From Pseudomonadota bacterium (GTDB lineage: Bacteria > Bdellovibrionota_B > Oligoflexia > Silvanigrellales > Silvanigrellaceae): DNA of 44,645 nt. Position numbers and translations under genes: made by a program. The stretch lies in NCBI GenBank assembly GCA_009926615.1, contig RFOM01000029.1:1-44645 (forward strand), written 5' to 3'. How positions within the stretch are numbered: the stretch's first letter is position 1; each line of letters opens with the position of its first letter. This document shows, piece by piece, positions 35,054 through 43,632 of the stretch. A model generated the notes under the pieces. The model did not search any database. It was not told the origin of the DNA and saw only the letters and a program-made list of their open reading frames with translations.

Positions 35054-35091
35054 GGAAGCTTGACTTCCGAGCCGTCGGACAACAATGTCCG
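35054..35091. promoter_or_regulatory. Paired short inverted repeats in a divergent promoter region
   Basis: GGAAG-CTTGA-CTTCC (35054-35068) and CGGACA-ACAA-TGTCCG (35076-35091) lie side by side in the 144-base gap between the divergent kinase-hybrid and outer-membrane genes. They could be operators or leader hairpins. I see no convincing -35/-10 pair. Confidence 0.35.
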
Positions 35092-35129
35092 GTTAACGTT
35101 CTCGTACAAACTACAACAGGAGATTTTCC

Positions 35130-35930
35130 ATGAAGTTGCAAGCTCTTGCGTTAAGCGCTGCTCTTGCCGGCAGCTGGTGCGTTGCCTCTGCTTCCGAAAT
35201 TGCGTCAAAGAAAAATTCTCTGACAGGCCAGCGTAGCGGTTTCGCTTCCGGCAAACAGGGAACACTGGTGGCCATGGGCGGCTCGGGAAGCCTCGGCGGA
35301 GCATCGTCCGGAACAGGTGCGCATGTAGCACTCAGTCTTTTTCCGTTCCGATATGTCGGCCTGAAGACCACCGTCGGCAACCAGACGCAGGAAACTCCTG
35401 TTACGTCGCTCGCCACCATGCCTGAGAGCCTCGACTTTTTTGCATCCTTCGGGCAGTGGAACGTGCGCCCCGAATTGTCGCTTGCGCAAAACGCACCCTC
35501 GACACTGACAGTGACCTACGACGTGGGTTCAAACCTCGAAATCGGTGCGCTCATCTCCTACAACCGCCAGTCGGCCAAGGGTGTCAACAAAGTCGAAGAC
35601 ACGGCTTCCGATTTGGTCATTGGACCTCGCGCATATTACACGCTCGAAGCGGGCGGATTTCCCCTTGAAACCGACGTGGGCATCGGACTCATTTCAAGAG
35701 TGGCCGAGTCCAAAAACGAAGGAACGACCACCAAGACCAAAGATGTTTCGGGATACGTCTTTTCTCTGAGCGTCAAGACCGTTCGTGAACTGTCCGCGAA
35801 CTGCGAAGGATTCAGTGAAATCGGTGTCGGCTACTCCAGCGAAACCGATAAAACCAACAAAGACGCCGAGAGAAGCCAAAGCGGATTGTCGTTGAACATC
35901 GTTCCTGCCGGACTTCGCTTTAAGTTTTGA
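35130..35930 (+). CDS. Probable outer-membrane beta-barrel protein
   Basis: A 266-aa protein with signal peptide MKLQALALSAALAGSWCVASA and alternating-residue strands throughout (LTVTYDVGSNLEIGALISYN, ETDVGIGLISRV, FSEIGVGYSSE). It ends LRFKF; a C-terminal Phe after alternating residues is the usual outer-membrane insertion signal. AGGAG lies before the ATG. Divergent from the giant regulator gene; ends five bases from the convergent DUF423 gene. Specific function unknown; porin-like or structural. Confidence 0.78.
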   Translation: MKLQALALSAALAGSWCVASASEIASKKNSLTGQRSGFASGKQGTLVAMGGSGSLGGASSGTGAHVALSLFPFRYVGLKTTVGNQTQETPVTSLATMPESLDFFASFGQWNVRPELSLAQNAPSTLTVTYDVGSNLEIGALISYNRQSAKGVNKVEDTASDLVIGPRAYYTLEAGGFPLETDVGIGLISRVAESKNEGTTTKTKDVSGYVFSLSVKTVRELSANCEGFSEIGVGYSSETDKTNKDAERSQSGLSLNIVPAGLRFKF

Positions 35931-35935
35931 AGGTT

Positions 35936-36334
35936 TCACCGGAGCCGCGCGGCGAGAGTCAGCCATCCGGAAATGAACATCAGGCCTCCGAGGGGTGTCA
36001 CAGCCCCAAGGAGGCTTATTTGCGTCAGGACCAAAGCGTAAAGGCTGCCGGCGAAAACAACGCTTCCGGAGAAAAACAGCAACAGCGCACTGCGCGGAAC
36101 CTGCCGATGCTCGGCGACAAGTGACAGGCATCCTCCGGCAACGGCATGCACAAGCAGATACAGGGTTGCCGTTTTCCAAATCTCCAGTTGATTCGGTGTA
36201 CGGATGTCTTTCAGAGCGTGTGCACCGAAGGCTCCCAGTCCCACTCCGCAGGCGGCAAGAACAAAGAAGATCCGTCCCAAACGCAGGGGCGTGAGCAGCA
36301 TTGGCTTGGTTTCCGAAGGTTTTTTTTGTGTCAT
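35936..36334 (-). CDS. DUF423 (YgdD-like) inner-membrane protein
   Basis: A 132-aa small membrane protein with four hydrophobic segments. The family hallmarks GVGLGAFGAHALK, WKTATLYLLVHAVAG, VFAGSLYALVL and TPLGGLMFISGWLTLA are all present. Its function is unknown in all species. The start at 36334 is preferred (GGGAG nine bases upstream) over a frame start at 36352 that has no site. Divergent from the gtrA-like gene and convergent with the outer-membrane protein. Confidence 0.88.
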   Translation of the reverse strand: MTQKKPSETKPMLLTPLRLGRIFFVLAACGVGLGAFGAHALKDIRTPNQLEIWKTATLYLLVHAVAGGCLSLVAEHRQVPRSALLLFFSGSVVFAGSLYALVLTQISLLGAVTPLGGLMFISGWLTLAARLR

Positions 36335-36443
36335 TGCCGATATCTCCCTCATCTGTTTTGTTTTTTGCCCGCGAACTGCACTTGCCGCAAGAGGCGGTCC
36401 GTGGTTTGATGGGCCCTGCAGACTGCAGACGGAGTTGAAGATT

Positions 36444-36938
36444 ATGAGCCGCGCCGTAGATATTTACATGTCACGTGTGATGTTGCTTCTTGAAAACAGG
36501 AATCTGAGAAATCAGCTCTTCAAGTTTATTGTCACCGGTTTTTGCGGCGTTTTTACGGACCTCGGTGTCTACCGGATGCTCGTTCATTTCGGCACACATG
36601 TGTCTTCGGCCAAAGCTTTGGGATGCATTTTGGGAACGGTGGTTGTTTTTTTTATCAACCGCGCGTGGACTTTTTCGGTGCAACAGCGGTCGGCCGAACA
36701 GATTTTAAGATTCGTCTTTCTCTACACTCTGACAACCGGCCTGAACACCCTGCTCAACACACTCGGACTTAAGTTTTTGTCTTTGCCGTGGCAGGTTATC
36801 TTTGTTGCCGTTACGGCTCTGACAACGGCTGTTAACTTTCTGGGTTCCAAATTTTTCGTTTTTCGCAACAAGCCTGATGCGTTTACTGCTGATCCAGATT
36901 TCGACGGTAGCTTACAAGATAAAGCGGCCTTGCCTTAA
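36444..36938 (+). CDS. GtrA-family membrane protein
   Basis: A 164-aa protein with four transmembrane segments of the GtrA type: FKFIVTGFCGVFTDLGVYRML, then LGCILGTVVVFFINRAWTF and TTAVNFLGSKFFVF, the conserved N-R-x-W-T-F and N-F-x-x-S-K-x-x-V-F strings. GtrA proteins help flip undecaprenyl-phosphate-linked sugars, usually with a GtrB glycosyltransferase. A GT2 enzyme of that type is adjacent but on the opposite strand, its 3' end overlapping by 56 bases. Start ATG 36444 with GGAG upstream; the in-frame region from 36204 is non-coding by composition. Confidence 0.88.
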   Translation: MSRAVDIYMSRVMLLLENRNLRNQLFKFIVTGFCGVFTDLGVYRMLVHFGTHVSSAKALGCILGTVVVFFINRAWTFSVQQRSAEQILRFVFLYTLTTGLNTLLNTLGLKFLSLPWQVIFVAVTALTTAVNFLGSKFFVFRNKPDAFTADPDFDGSLQDKAALP

Positions 36939-37884
36939 TCTCATCGTAAATCCGCGCCACGTATTCACCCAAGACACCGACGCTGATCAGTACCGCCCCG
37001 CCGACGAGGCATGTCAGTGTCATGATTGAGGCCCAGCCGCTGCTGTAGGGCATTCTGAATTCAGGCATGAAAAAATGGATGAGACCCACGCTCAGCGCAT
37101 ATGCACCGGCCAAAAAACCGACAAAGGCGATGATCACACCAAGAATCAGACTCACGCGCAGGGGCAGCGGACTGAAGCTCAGCGCAGCTGTCCAAGCGAA
37201 TTTGAGCATTTTTCTCAGCGGATATTTTGTTTCACCCGCAGCGCGGGCTTCGCGTTTGTAAAAGACCGGTGTCTGCGCAAATCCGACCCAAGCCACCATG
37301 CCGCGCAGAAAGCGATGAGTTTCCCGCATGCTTCTCAGCGCATGCAAACATTCGCTTGAAATCAGTCTGAAGTCGCCTGCATCGACAGGTAAATCCGGAT
37401 GCACAAGCCGTCGCATCAGACGGTAAAATGCCCAAGCCGTGAAGCGCTTGAAGACTGTTTCTCCAACCCTCATTTCCCGCTGGCCGTAAGCAACGTCATA
37501 GCCTTCGCGGTATTTGGCCAGCATGGCATGAATGACATCCGGCGGATCCTGAAGGTCGGCATCCATAATGACGACGGCATCACCGCAGGCAACATCGAGG
37601 CCTGCGGTCACGGCGGTCTGATGACCGAAGTTGCGTGCAAATCCGAGCAGACGGATGCGCGAATCGTTTGCTGCCCATGCATCAAGAAGCATGAGCGTCC
37701 GGTCGCGGCTGCCGTCGTTGACGAAAATAAGTTCGCAGGGGCACGGCAGAGTCTGCACGAATTTGTTCAGTTCCGTTTGCAGAAGCGGGATGACTTCCTC
37801 TTCGTTGTAAAACGGAATGATGATCGACATCAGTTTCGGGTTTTCCCGTGGTCTCAGAATATGTGTGGTCTTGGACACGCGCAT
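36883..37884 (-). CDS. GT2 dolichol-phosphate-mannose-synthase-like glycosyltransferase (GtrB type)
   Basis: A 333-aa enzyme transferring a sugar from an NDP-sugar to a polyprenyl phosphate. GT-A domain: SIIIPFYNEEEVIP, FVNDGSRDRT, IMDADLQDPPDVI (DxD-like), DAGDFRLIS. It ends with two membrane helices (VSLILGVIIAFVGFLAGAY and TCLVGGAVLISVGVLGEYVARIYDEIK). The GtrA-type partner converges on it with a 56-base 3' overlap. It lies 23 bases downstream of the folA-GNAT gene on the same strand. GTG 37878 or ATG 37830 are alternative starts with comparable ribosome sites. Confidence 0.9.
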   Translation of the reverse strand: MRVSKTTHILRPRENPKLMSIIIPFYNEEEVIPLLQTELNKFVQTLPCPCELIFVNDGSRDRTLMLLDAWAANDSRIRLLGFARNFGHQTAVTAGLDVACGDAVVIMDADLQDPPDVIHAMLAKYREGYDVAYGQREMRVGETVFKRFTAWAFYRLMRRLVHPDLPVDAGDFRLISSECLHALRSMRETHRFLRGMVAWVGFAQTPVFYKREARAAGETKYPLRKMLKFAWTAALSFSPLPLRVSLILGVIIAFVGFLAGAYALSVGLIHFFMPEFRMPYSSGWASIMTLTCLVGGAVLISVGVLGEYVARIYDEIKARPLYLVSYRRNLDQQ

Positions 37885-37907
37885 TAGCTCCGCAATAGTG
37901 AACTCAA

Positions 37908-38891
37908 TCAGAATAAATCTTCGAACAAATCATAGTGACTGGCGTGCATTCCGGCGATTCTGTAAGCATCGCGGGCAGGCGTGTTGTTTCTGTCGACGTA
38001 AAGCCGAAGACCCAATGTTCCTCTGGAGCGGACACGTGCGCCGGCCACTTTGTACATCCAGCTGAACACTCCGCTGCGGCGTTCATCAGGAACAACATAA
38101 ACACTGTGCATCCATTCAATCACGCCGTTCCGCCAGTCGCTCCACTCTTTTTGCAGGAGCAGACATCCGGCCGGAACACGTTCGCCGGTCAGTTTAATAC
38201 GCTCGGCAATCAGGTATTCGCCTTTCGACGGATCCTGAAAAACTCTCTCAACGCCTTTGCTGACGACATCCTGAGAGAGTTTCAGTTCTTCAGTTTCCGC
38301 TGCCATTCGGATTTGCGAACGGACAATAAACTCAGCATCTGCAGACACGGCCTGCCGAACGATCAAGTTGTCGGGACGAAGAGAGCGGAATCTTTTGAAC
38401 CGGTAGGGCAAGCCTGATTCCTCGCCGGCGGTTGTTTCTTCAGGTGCGAAGAGGTTTTCGAAAAACGGGAAAAAGGCATCGCCCTTGAACTCAGCGTCAA
38501 TTTGCGTGAGCTCCAGTGCATCTGCCAGAGGAAGCGCCTGCGTGTAGATTTCGGCGCCGCCGATAATAAAAACAGGCTCGTCCGGATTTTGGACGTATTG
38601 CTGCTCAGTCAGGCGCAGTGCTGCGGACAGATCACCGCACCAAAAAACCTGTTCGGGCCAGTTTTCGTCTGGGGTCAGGCAATTTTGCGGATACTTGCGC
38701 GAGACGCAGATGTGTCTGCGCGAAGGCAGCGGGCGACCCAGACTTTCAAAGGTTTTTCGGCCCATGACAATCGTGTGGCCTGTCGTGAGTGATTTGAATC
38801 TTTTCAGGTCTGCCGAAAGTTTCCAAGGCAATGTGTTGTTGATGCCGATGACCCTGTGGCGAGCCATTGCGGCAATAAGAATGACTTTCAT
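37908..38891 (-). CDS. folA: Dihydrofolate reductase fused to a GNAT acetyltransferase
   Basis: A 327-aa two-domain protein. Residues 1-165 are dihydrofolate reductase: IAAMARHRVIGINNTLPW, SADLKRFK (substrate Asp28), VMGRKTFESLGRPLP and FIIGGAEIY (NADPH). Residues about 172-327 are a GNAT N-acetyltransferase: DNLIVRQAVSADAEFI, EWSDWRNGVIEW, SVYVVPDERRSGVFSWMY (acetyl-CoA loop), LRLYVDRNNTPARDAY. The first domain restores tetrahydrofolate after thymidylate synthesis. The acetyl acceptor is unknown. ATG 38891 is preferred over TTG 38897; it lies 2 bases past the thyA stop, so translation is coupled. No stop or linker break separates the domains. Confidence 0.9.
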   Translation of the reverse strand: MKVILIAAMARHRVIGINNTLPWKLSADLKRFKSLTTGHTIVMGRKTFESLGRPLPSRRHICVSRKYPQNCLTPDENWPEQVFWCGDLSAALRLTEQQYVQNPDEPVFIIGGAEIYTQALPLADALELTQIDAEFKGDAFFPFFENLFAPEETTAGEESGLPYRFKRFRSLRPDNLIVRQAVSADAEFIVRSQIRMAAETEELKLSQDVVSKGVERVFQDPSKGEYLIAERIKLTGERVPAGCLLLQKEWSDWRNGVIEWMHSVYVVPDERRSGVFSWMYKVAGARVRSRGTLGLRLYVDRNNTPARDAYRIAGMHASHYDLFEDLF

Positions 38892-38893
38892 AC

Positions 38894-39727
38894 TCAAACC
38901 GCAACCGGTGCTTTTATTGCAGGATGAGGATCGTAGCCTTCAAGGGTGATGTCATCAAAAGTGAAGGCAAAGAGGTCGTTGACCTGAGGATTGAGCCGGA
39001 GTGCCGGCAGGGAGCGGTACTCCCGCGACAACTGCAGGCGCGCCTGTTCAACGTGGTTCGAATACAAATGAGCGTCACCGAGAGTATGAACAAAATCGCC
39101 GGCCTTAAGACCGCAAACCTGAGCGATCATGTGAGTCAGCAAAGCATAGGACGCAATGTTGAACGGTACGCCCAAAAAGACATCGGCCGAACGCTGGTAA
39201 AGCTGACAGGACAGCGCACCGCCTGCCACGTAAAACTGAAAGAGGGAATGACATGGCGGAAGCGCCATCTGCGGCACATCAACGGGATTCCATGCGGAAA
39301 CAATGAGACGTCTTGAATCGGGATTGCGGCGGATGTCTGAAATCAGTTGGGATATTTGATCGACGCCTCTGAGGTCTTGCTCAACGCGGGTTCCCAGCCA
39401 CGAGTCGCCCGCCTTTTTCGCGCCGAAGTTTCTCCACTGATGGCCGTAGACCGGACCAAGTTCACCGCGTTCGTCGGCCCACTCGTCCCAAATCGAGACA
39501 CCGTTGTCTTTGAGGTATTTGATGTTTGTGTCGCCCTTAAGGAACCACAGGAGTTCATGGACGACCGATTTGAAATGGACCTTTTTGGTCGTCAGCAGCG
39601 GAAAGCCTTCAGCCAGCGGAAAGCGCATCTGGTAGCCGAACACGCTGAGGGTTCCCGTACCGGTGCGATCTTCCTTGCGGTGACCGAACTCAAGAATATG
39701 AGTGAGAAGATCATGATAGGTCTTCAT
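38894..39727 (-). CDS. thyA: Thymidylate synthase (ThyA type)
   Basis: A 277-aa folate-dependent enzyme methylating dUMP to dTMP. Motifs: [37 protein letters not shown], and [12 protein letters not shown] (catalytic Cys); it ends normally at KAPVAV. GAAGGAG lies five bases before the ATG at 39727, which is preferred over a frame start at 39766. It is followed at once by the dihydrofolate-reductase fusion on the same strand, so the dTMP-folate cycle is encoded as one unit. There is a 58-base gap to the upstream barrel-like gene. Confidence 0.96.
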   Translation of the reverse strand: MKTYHDLLTHILEFGHRKEDRTGTGTLSVFGYQMRFPLAEGFPLLTTKKVHFKSVVHELLWFLKGDTNIKYLKDNGVSIWDEWADERGELGPVYGHQWRNFGAKKAGDSWLGTRVEQDLRGVDQISQLISDIRRNPDSRRLIVSAWNPVDVPQMALPPCHSLFQFYVAGGALSCQLYQRSADVFLGVPFNIASYALLTHMIAQVCGLKAGDFVHTLGDAHLYSNHVEQARLQLSREYRSLPALRLNPQVNDLFAFTFDDITLEGYDPHPAIKAPVAV

Positions 39728-39785
39728 AAGCGCTCCTTCGCTGGGGTTACGAAGGTCATAAACCATCCCGCGCTTTTTGACGAGT

Positions 39786-40370
39786 TTACCAGTTGTATCC
39801 TGCGCCGATCAGAAACAGGCTTGCGGTGTTGTTTTTGGCCGCGCCTTTCACTTTGCTGTCCCAACGCCCGTATTCGGCTCGGGCGGTGATCATCCAAGGG
39901 AAAAATCCGCCAAAATGAAGACTTCCTCCGAGAGGAAAGCTGCCGAGTGTTTGAGCGTTTGATGAACCTTGCAGCAAATAGCTCAGACGCGGACCGTCAT
40001 CAAGACAGCCCATCCAGTCCGCACTCCACAGGTAGCATCCCGAAAATCCAAAGCGGATGAGCACCGCCGTGGCCGGCTCCAAGGGGGAAAGGAGCGAAAT
40101 CGGCGTTGATGACGTTTTGAATTCGGTCACCACGGTATCTGCAATAACTCGAAGCAAAAAATGCTCAGGCTTGGGATCTTTAAAGCTGCGGGCATAGAAA
40201 AAAACAGAGGCAGGTGCAGTGGTCGGGCTCAGGCCGTCACCCCGTCCGCGGGAGATTCCTCCCAGCAGGGACACCTCTTTTGAAAAAGGTGTATCGGCAC
40301 TCGCAGAGGAAATAAGCCGAACTTGAAGAAGGGCAAGAAAAATCAGAAAAAATAAGCGAAATTTAAACAT
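39786..40370 (-). CDS. Probable outer-membrane or periplasmic beta-rich protein
   Basis: A 194-aa protein with signal peptide [20 protein letters not shown] and strand-rich mature sequence ending FLIGAGYNW (aromatic terminal residue, barrel-like). Two Cys ([17 protein letters not shown]) may pair. AAAGAG nine bases before the ATG supports the start at 40370; the longer frame from 40451 has no signal at its start. Upstream of thyA on the same strand. No family recognised. Confidence 0.65.
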   Translation of the reverse strand: MFKFRLFFLIFLALLQVRLISSASADTPFSKEVSLLGGISRGRGDGLSPTTAPASVFFYARSFKDPKPEHFLLRVIADTVVTEFKTSSTPISLLSPLEPATAVLIRFGFSGCYLWSADWMGCLDDGPRLSYLLQGSSNAQTLGSFPLGGSLHFGGFFPWMITARAEYGRWDSKVKGAAKNNTASLFLIGAGYNW

Positions 40371-40445
40371 TGCGACTGACTCTTTGCGGGTTAAAAAACA
40401 AAAAACCGCATGCCGCCGGTAAAGGTCTGTGTCCTCGGGTTTTTT

Positions 40446-40570
40446 AATCAAAGGACACGCAACTTCCGCTTATTTCTGGTGCGGGTCGATGACTCCCTGA
40501 GGGCATGCGCCTGTACCGACTGCTTTACCTGTATTGGCGCACGAAGCAAAGGTGGGCATCGCAGTCTTCC
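40446..40570 (-). pseudogene. Decayed 3' fragment duplicating the end of the 42173-43510 lipoprotein gene
   Basis: These 125 bases align without gaps to 42149-42273, with about 18 mismatches by hand count. Read on the minus strand they give KTAMPTFASCANTGKAVG, then TGACPQGVIDPHQK and stop, matching KTAMTTFASCVNTGKADG, then KGACPQGVTDRLRK of the intact gene. The likeness runs about 25 bases past the stop, so it is DNA duplication and not convergence. The fragment has no start or upstream body and is out of frame with the gene before it: a vestige. Confidence 0.85.
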
Positions 40571-40588
40571 GGCTCACACCGGCCATTA

Positions 40589-41917
40589 TTAATCCGGAAT
40601 ATCTGTGACCGGCATAAGATACTCTGTCAGCGCCTTCCCCAGCGCAATCCGCACCTTCGCTTTTTGCGGATTGATGAGGTCACGAAAATTGATTGCGTCC
40701 CAAACAGTGCTGACGGCGCCCTTGCCATAAACCTCAAATTCACGGGCCATGCCGAGTTTGTGAAGCCTGCCAATCGATTTGTCACCGACGTTGAGTGAAG
40801 TGAGGGCCTCGATCTCGGAGCAGTTGCCGGAATTCAGTTTCGCGCACCATCCCGACCAGAGTGTGACGAACTTTCCGTCGTCCCAGTTGTATTTGTCATA
40901 AATCGAAATGCTCTGGACGAAACGTGTTTTGACTTGGTTGTCTTCAACTTTAATGTCGACCGGAGTCGCCGAATAAATTCCTGCAAACGTGCCCAGTGCG
41001 AAGTAGAGATCACTTTGCGGTTCTGACTGTTCGAGCACATAATGTTTGCCGATTGGCCGGTATTCCAGCCACTCCCCTTGTCCGTTTGACGCTTTAGCCG
41101 GAAAATCTTTTTTGTTCAGGTTTTGTAGCTTGCTTTGCAGTTGAGCAGCCGAGTTAATGTCATTGCGGACAGTGAATTTTGACATAAGTTCGAAGACTTG
41201 AAGCCGAGCGATGAAGAACGCCAATTCCCGACGATCCATCCGTGTGATCATTGCCATTTCGGAAGATGATAATTCCATTCCGGCCAAACGGAGTTTGTTT
41301 TTTATGAATTCAGCCGAGTCATTCTGATTTTTCTTTGAAAAGTTTGCGGTGCGAGCATTCGCCGTTTCCCGAAGAATCTTTGCAACATCGGCGGACCCGT
41401 ATCGCAGGGGTGTGCCCGAGTTCCCAAGGTAGTGTTTCATGTGCTGCGATGAGCGGGAAAATCCGGCCAGTCCGGCAGCATCGGCAATGCGGCTCCAGAG
41501 CGCATGGTAAAGTGAATCTTGCGGTCGACGCTCCGACTTTGATGCACCATGTGCACCTGAACCTTCAGTTTTGGAACGGGAAAGTGACTCCTGAAAGCTG
41601 AATCTTTTCATATGATCAGGGTTAAAAATTCGCCTGACCTGATTGAGGAGTGATTTTGGGTCCATTCCTTGAGTCGTATTGACTTGCTCCGCCCACGCAT
41701 TGATGATTTTCAGCGCAATCTCACTCTCCTGCGCAATCAATCCGGCGATAATATTTTGCGGTGGTGTTGTTTCCGGACCTGCGGACGCGGCAATCGCCTG
41801 CAGTTCCGACTCTGTCCAGTCATCGTTGCTGTTCTTTTTGCAATTTACGGTCAGCCACAAACTTGATGTCAACCCCAAAACAAATGAGAGCCGACGGAGA
41901 TTGACAGCTGGCTTCAT
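40589..41917 (-). CDS. Large lipoprotein of unknown function
   Basis: A 442-aa predicted lipoprotein: signal RRLSFVLGLTSSLWLTVNC with lipobox Cys26. The mature part is polar: a helical first two-thirds (residues about 30-280), then a strand-rich C-terminal region including YFALGTFAGIYSATPVDI, ISIYDKYNWDDGK and RLHKLGMAREFEVYGKG. I do not recognise the family. AGGGA before ATG 41917 fixes the start; the longer frame at 41950 would shift the signal inward. It lies between the intact lipoprotein gene at 42.2-43.5 kb and the relic of that gene's end. Confidence 0.74.
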   Translation of the reverse strand: MKPAVNLRRLSFVLGLTSSLWLTVNCKKNSNDDWTESELQAIAASAGPETTPPQNIIAGLIAQESEIALKIINAWAEQVNTTQGMDPKSLLNQVRRIFNPDHMKRFSFQESLSRSKTEGSGAHGASKSERRPQDSLYHALWSRIADAAGLAGFSRSSQHMKHYLGNSGTPLRYGSADVAKILRETANARTANFSKKNQNDSAEFIKNKLRLAGMELSSSEMAMITRMDRRELAFFIARLQVFELMSKFTVRNDINSAAQLQSKLQNLNKKDFPAKASNGQGEWLEYRPIGKHYVLEQSEPQSDLYFALGTFAGIYSATPVDIKVEDNQVKTRFVQSISIYDKYNWDDGKFVTLWSGWCAKLNSGNCSEIEALTSLNVGDKSIGRLHKLGMAREFEVYGKGAVSTVWDAINFRDLINPQKAKVRIALGKALTEYLMPVTDIPD

Positions 41918-41979
41918 TGGTTGTCCCTGACGGTGTTGGTTTTGGCTCATATGACTTTATCGCAAGGTTGATAAAATAC

Positions 41980-42012
41980 AAAAAAAGCCACCCGCAAAAA
42001 AGAGCCTGCGGC
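41980..42012 (-). terminator. Probable terminator after the 42173-43510 lipoprotein gene
   Basis: On the minus strand a GCCGC/GTGGC stem (one G-U pair, possibly extended past mismatches) is followed directly by seven T (41980-41986). It lies about 160 bases past the stop at 42173. The stem is short, so strength is uncertain. Confidence 0.5.
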
Positions 42013-42172
42013 GTTTTGGTTGGGATTTTCAGGGAAATTCAGAGAGGAAAGAATGAGCCGGTCGGGGTAAAGATGAGCCGGTATCATCCATGATTTCACG
42101 GCACGGATTCGCAGATGCGGGTGGTCGGTTCTGATCGGGTAACGGCATAATCAAAGGACACACCAGTTCCGC

Positions 42173-43510
42173 TTATTTCCGGAGCCGGTCTGTGACTCCC
42201 TGAGGACATGCGCCTTTGCCGTCTGCCTTACCTGTGTTGACGCACGAAGCAAAGGTTGTCATCGCCGTCTTCCAGTTGTTGTCCACGGTATAGTGCTTGC
42301 CCACGTAAGAAAAATCAGACTGCGCGCCCATCGGGGAAGCGATTTTGCTGACTTCAAAGCCCGTCAGGCTGTTGTACTCTTTTTCAAAGGATTCAAAGAA
42401 AGAAGTGCCCCAAATGTTTTTGTATTGCTCCGGACGCACCCAGCTTGGAGGTTTGTTGCCGTGCAACAGACCAACAGCAATGTGCAATGTACCGATTTTC
42501 AGATTGTCTGCAGCGCTCAGACGGGTGGCAACGTTCTGTGCAGAGAAGAAATCAGTTTGTTCCTTGAGGACATAAACGTCACCAAGGTCACGCAGTACAA
42601 TGCGACCGGTCGGTTTTTTGGATTTGTCGAGTTCGATGAGGAAGTTTTGTGAGTGCGGCGAGTCGAAAGACAATCCCCAGATTCCTGCAAATTCGGCCAG
42701 CGCACGGCCGAGCGGTTTGGAGTAGTAGTCGTTCCAGAATTGGACGGGGTCTTCTTTACCGGCAATTTCCTTGCCGACTTTGTCGTGCAGAGCACTGAAG
42801 CCGGGGAGGTAGTATTTATCGCATGTTGCTGCTTCGCCGAGAAGTCGCACAACGTTCGACTGGTCAACGTCCGCAATTCCGATGGCCATCGGTTCCTGCA
42901 GAATCACGGCTGTTTTGAGTTTAAGATTTTTTTCGAGACGCGCGACGTAATCGCTGACAGCACGAATGTCTTTGCCGTCTTTCCAGTCCTGCTTTTTGTC
43001 TTTCCATGCACCGCCGGTCTGGTTGGTTGAGGCTTTGAGCGAGAAACTGAAACCTGTGTCGGGGTCTACGGCAATCACCGAGCGTGATGCAGTGAGATAT
43101 CCGTTGAAGTGTTCATAGGACTCGGGTGCCTTGCCGGTCTTTTTCTGAATGAATGCTTCGACATCCTTGAACCACTTGGTGTCTTCCGGCTGAATGATCC
43201 AACGGACAAATTTCTTTCCGTCTTTTTCAATGAAAAATGCCTTCTGCACTTCTTTGGGTGTTGTTTCTGCAACATCGCTTTCAATCAGCTCTGCCGGAAT
43301 TTCGAAGTTTTTGAGTTTGATAAGCGTCGAAGGGCGTGAAGTGACGGCGTTGGCCTCGGCTTCCCATTTTGCCAGCTGGCGAACGCACTCGTTGCCTTCG
43401 CGCTTGTCCTGTTCGCTCATCTTTTTCTTGCTGTCGACGTTGAAATCGCGGGTTTTGCAACCGGTTCCGACAGTCGCAAGAAGGGGCAATGTAATAAGCA
43501 AATGACGCAT
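42173..43510 (-). CDS. Lipoprotein with an IucA/IucC-like motif set
   Basis: A 445-aa predicted lipoprotein: MRHLLITLPLLATVGTGC, lipobox Cys18. GGAGG precedes the ATG. The central part recalls NIS siderophore synthetases and FhuF-like relatives: FSFSLKASTNQTGG, VILQEPMAIG, SPHSQNFLIELD (H286, Q288, N289) and GRIVLRDLGDV (R307-D308), in the same order as the HxQN and RD motifs there. Those enzymes are cytoplasmic and use ATP, which a secreted lipoprotein would not meet, so this may be a fold relative with a different job, or the match may be chance. The C-terminal 30 residues are duplicated as a relic at 40446-40570. Confidence 0.75.
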   Translation of the reverse strand: MRHLLITLPLLATVGTGCKTRDFNVDSKKKMSEQDKREGNECVRQLAKWEAEANAVTSRPSTLIKLKNFEIPAELIESDVAETTPKEVQKAFFIEKDGKKFVRWIIQPEDTKWFKDVEAFIQKKTGKAPESYEHFNGYLTASRSVIAVDPDTGFSFSLKASTNQTGGAWKDKKQDWKDGKDIRAVSDYVARLEKNLKLKTAVILQEPMAIGIADVDQSNVVRLLGEAATCDKYYLPGFSALHDKVGKEIAGKEDPVQFWNDYYSKPLGRALAEFAGIWGLSFDSPHSQNFLIELDKSKKPTGRIVLRDLGDVYVLKEQTDFFSAQNVATRLSAADNLKIGTLHIAVGLLHGNKPPSWVRPEQYKNIWGTSFFESFEKEYNSLTGFEVSKIASPMGAQSDFSYVGKHYTVDNNWKTAMTTFASCVNTGKADGKGACPQGVTDRLRK

Positions 43511-43632
43511 TTTTAAAACCTCCGGAAAAACTAAACGTATGCCGCAGATTCATTAAAGCAGAGGCATTCACCGGAGGGGTGGGCGTGTTTGACTGATGTC
43601 AGAAAAAAGCATGACTCGGAAAAAGTGTTCCG

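Noticed and set aside
35059..35095. Possible sigma-70 promoter (TTGACT with 17-base spacing)
   Set aside because: The matching -10 position reads CAATGT, with only two consensus bases.
40388..40447. Inverted A/T-tract pair (GGTTAAAAAAC ... GGGTTTTTTAA) near the relic
   Set aside because: The loop is about 40 bases and the arms are low complexity; it does not form a convincing terminator, although it may mark a breakpoint of the duplication.
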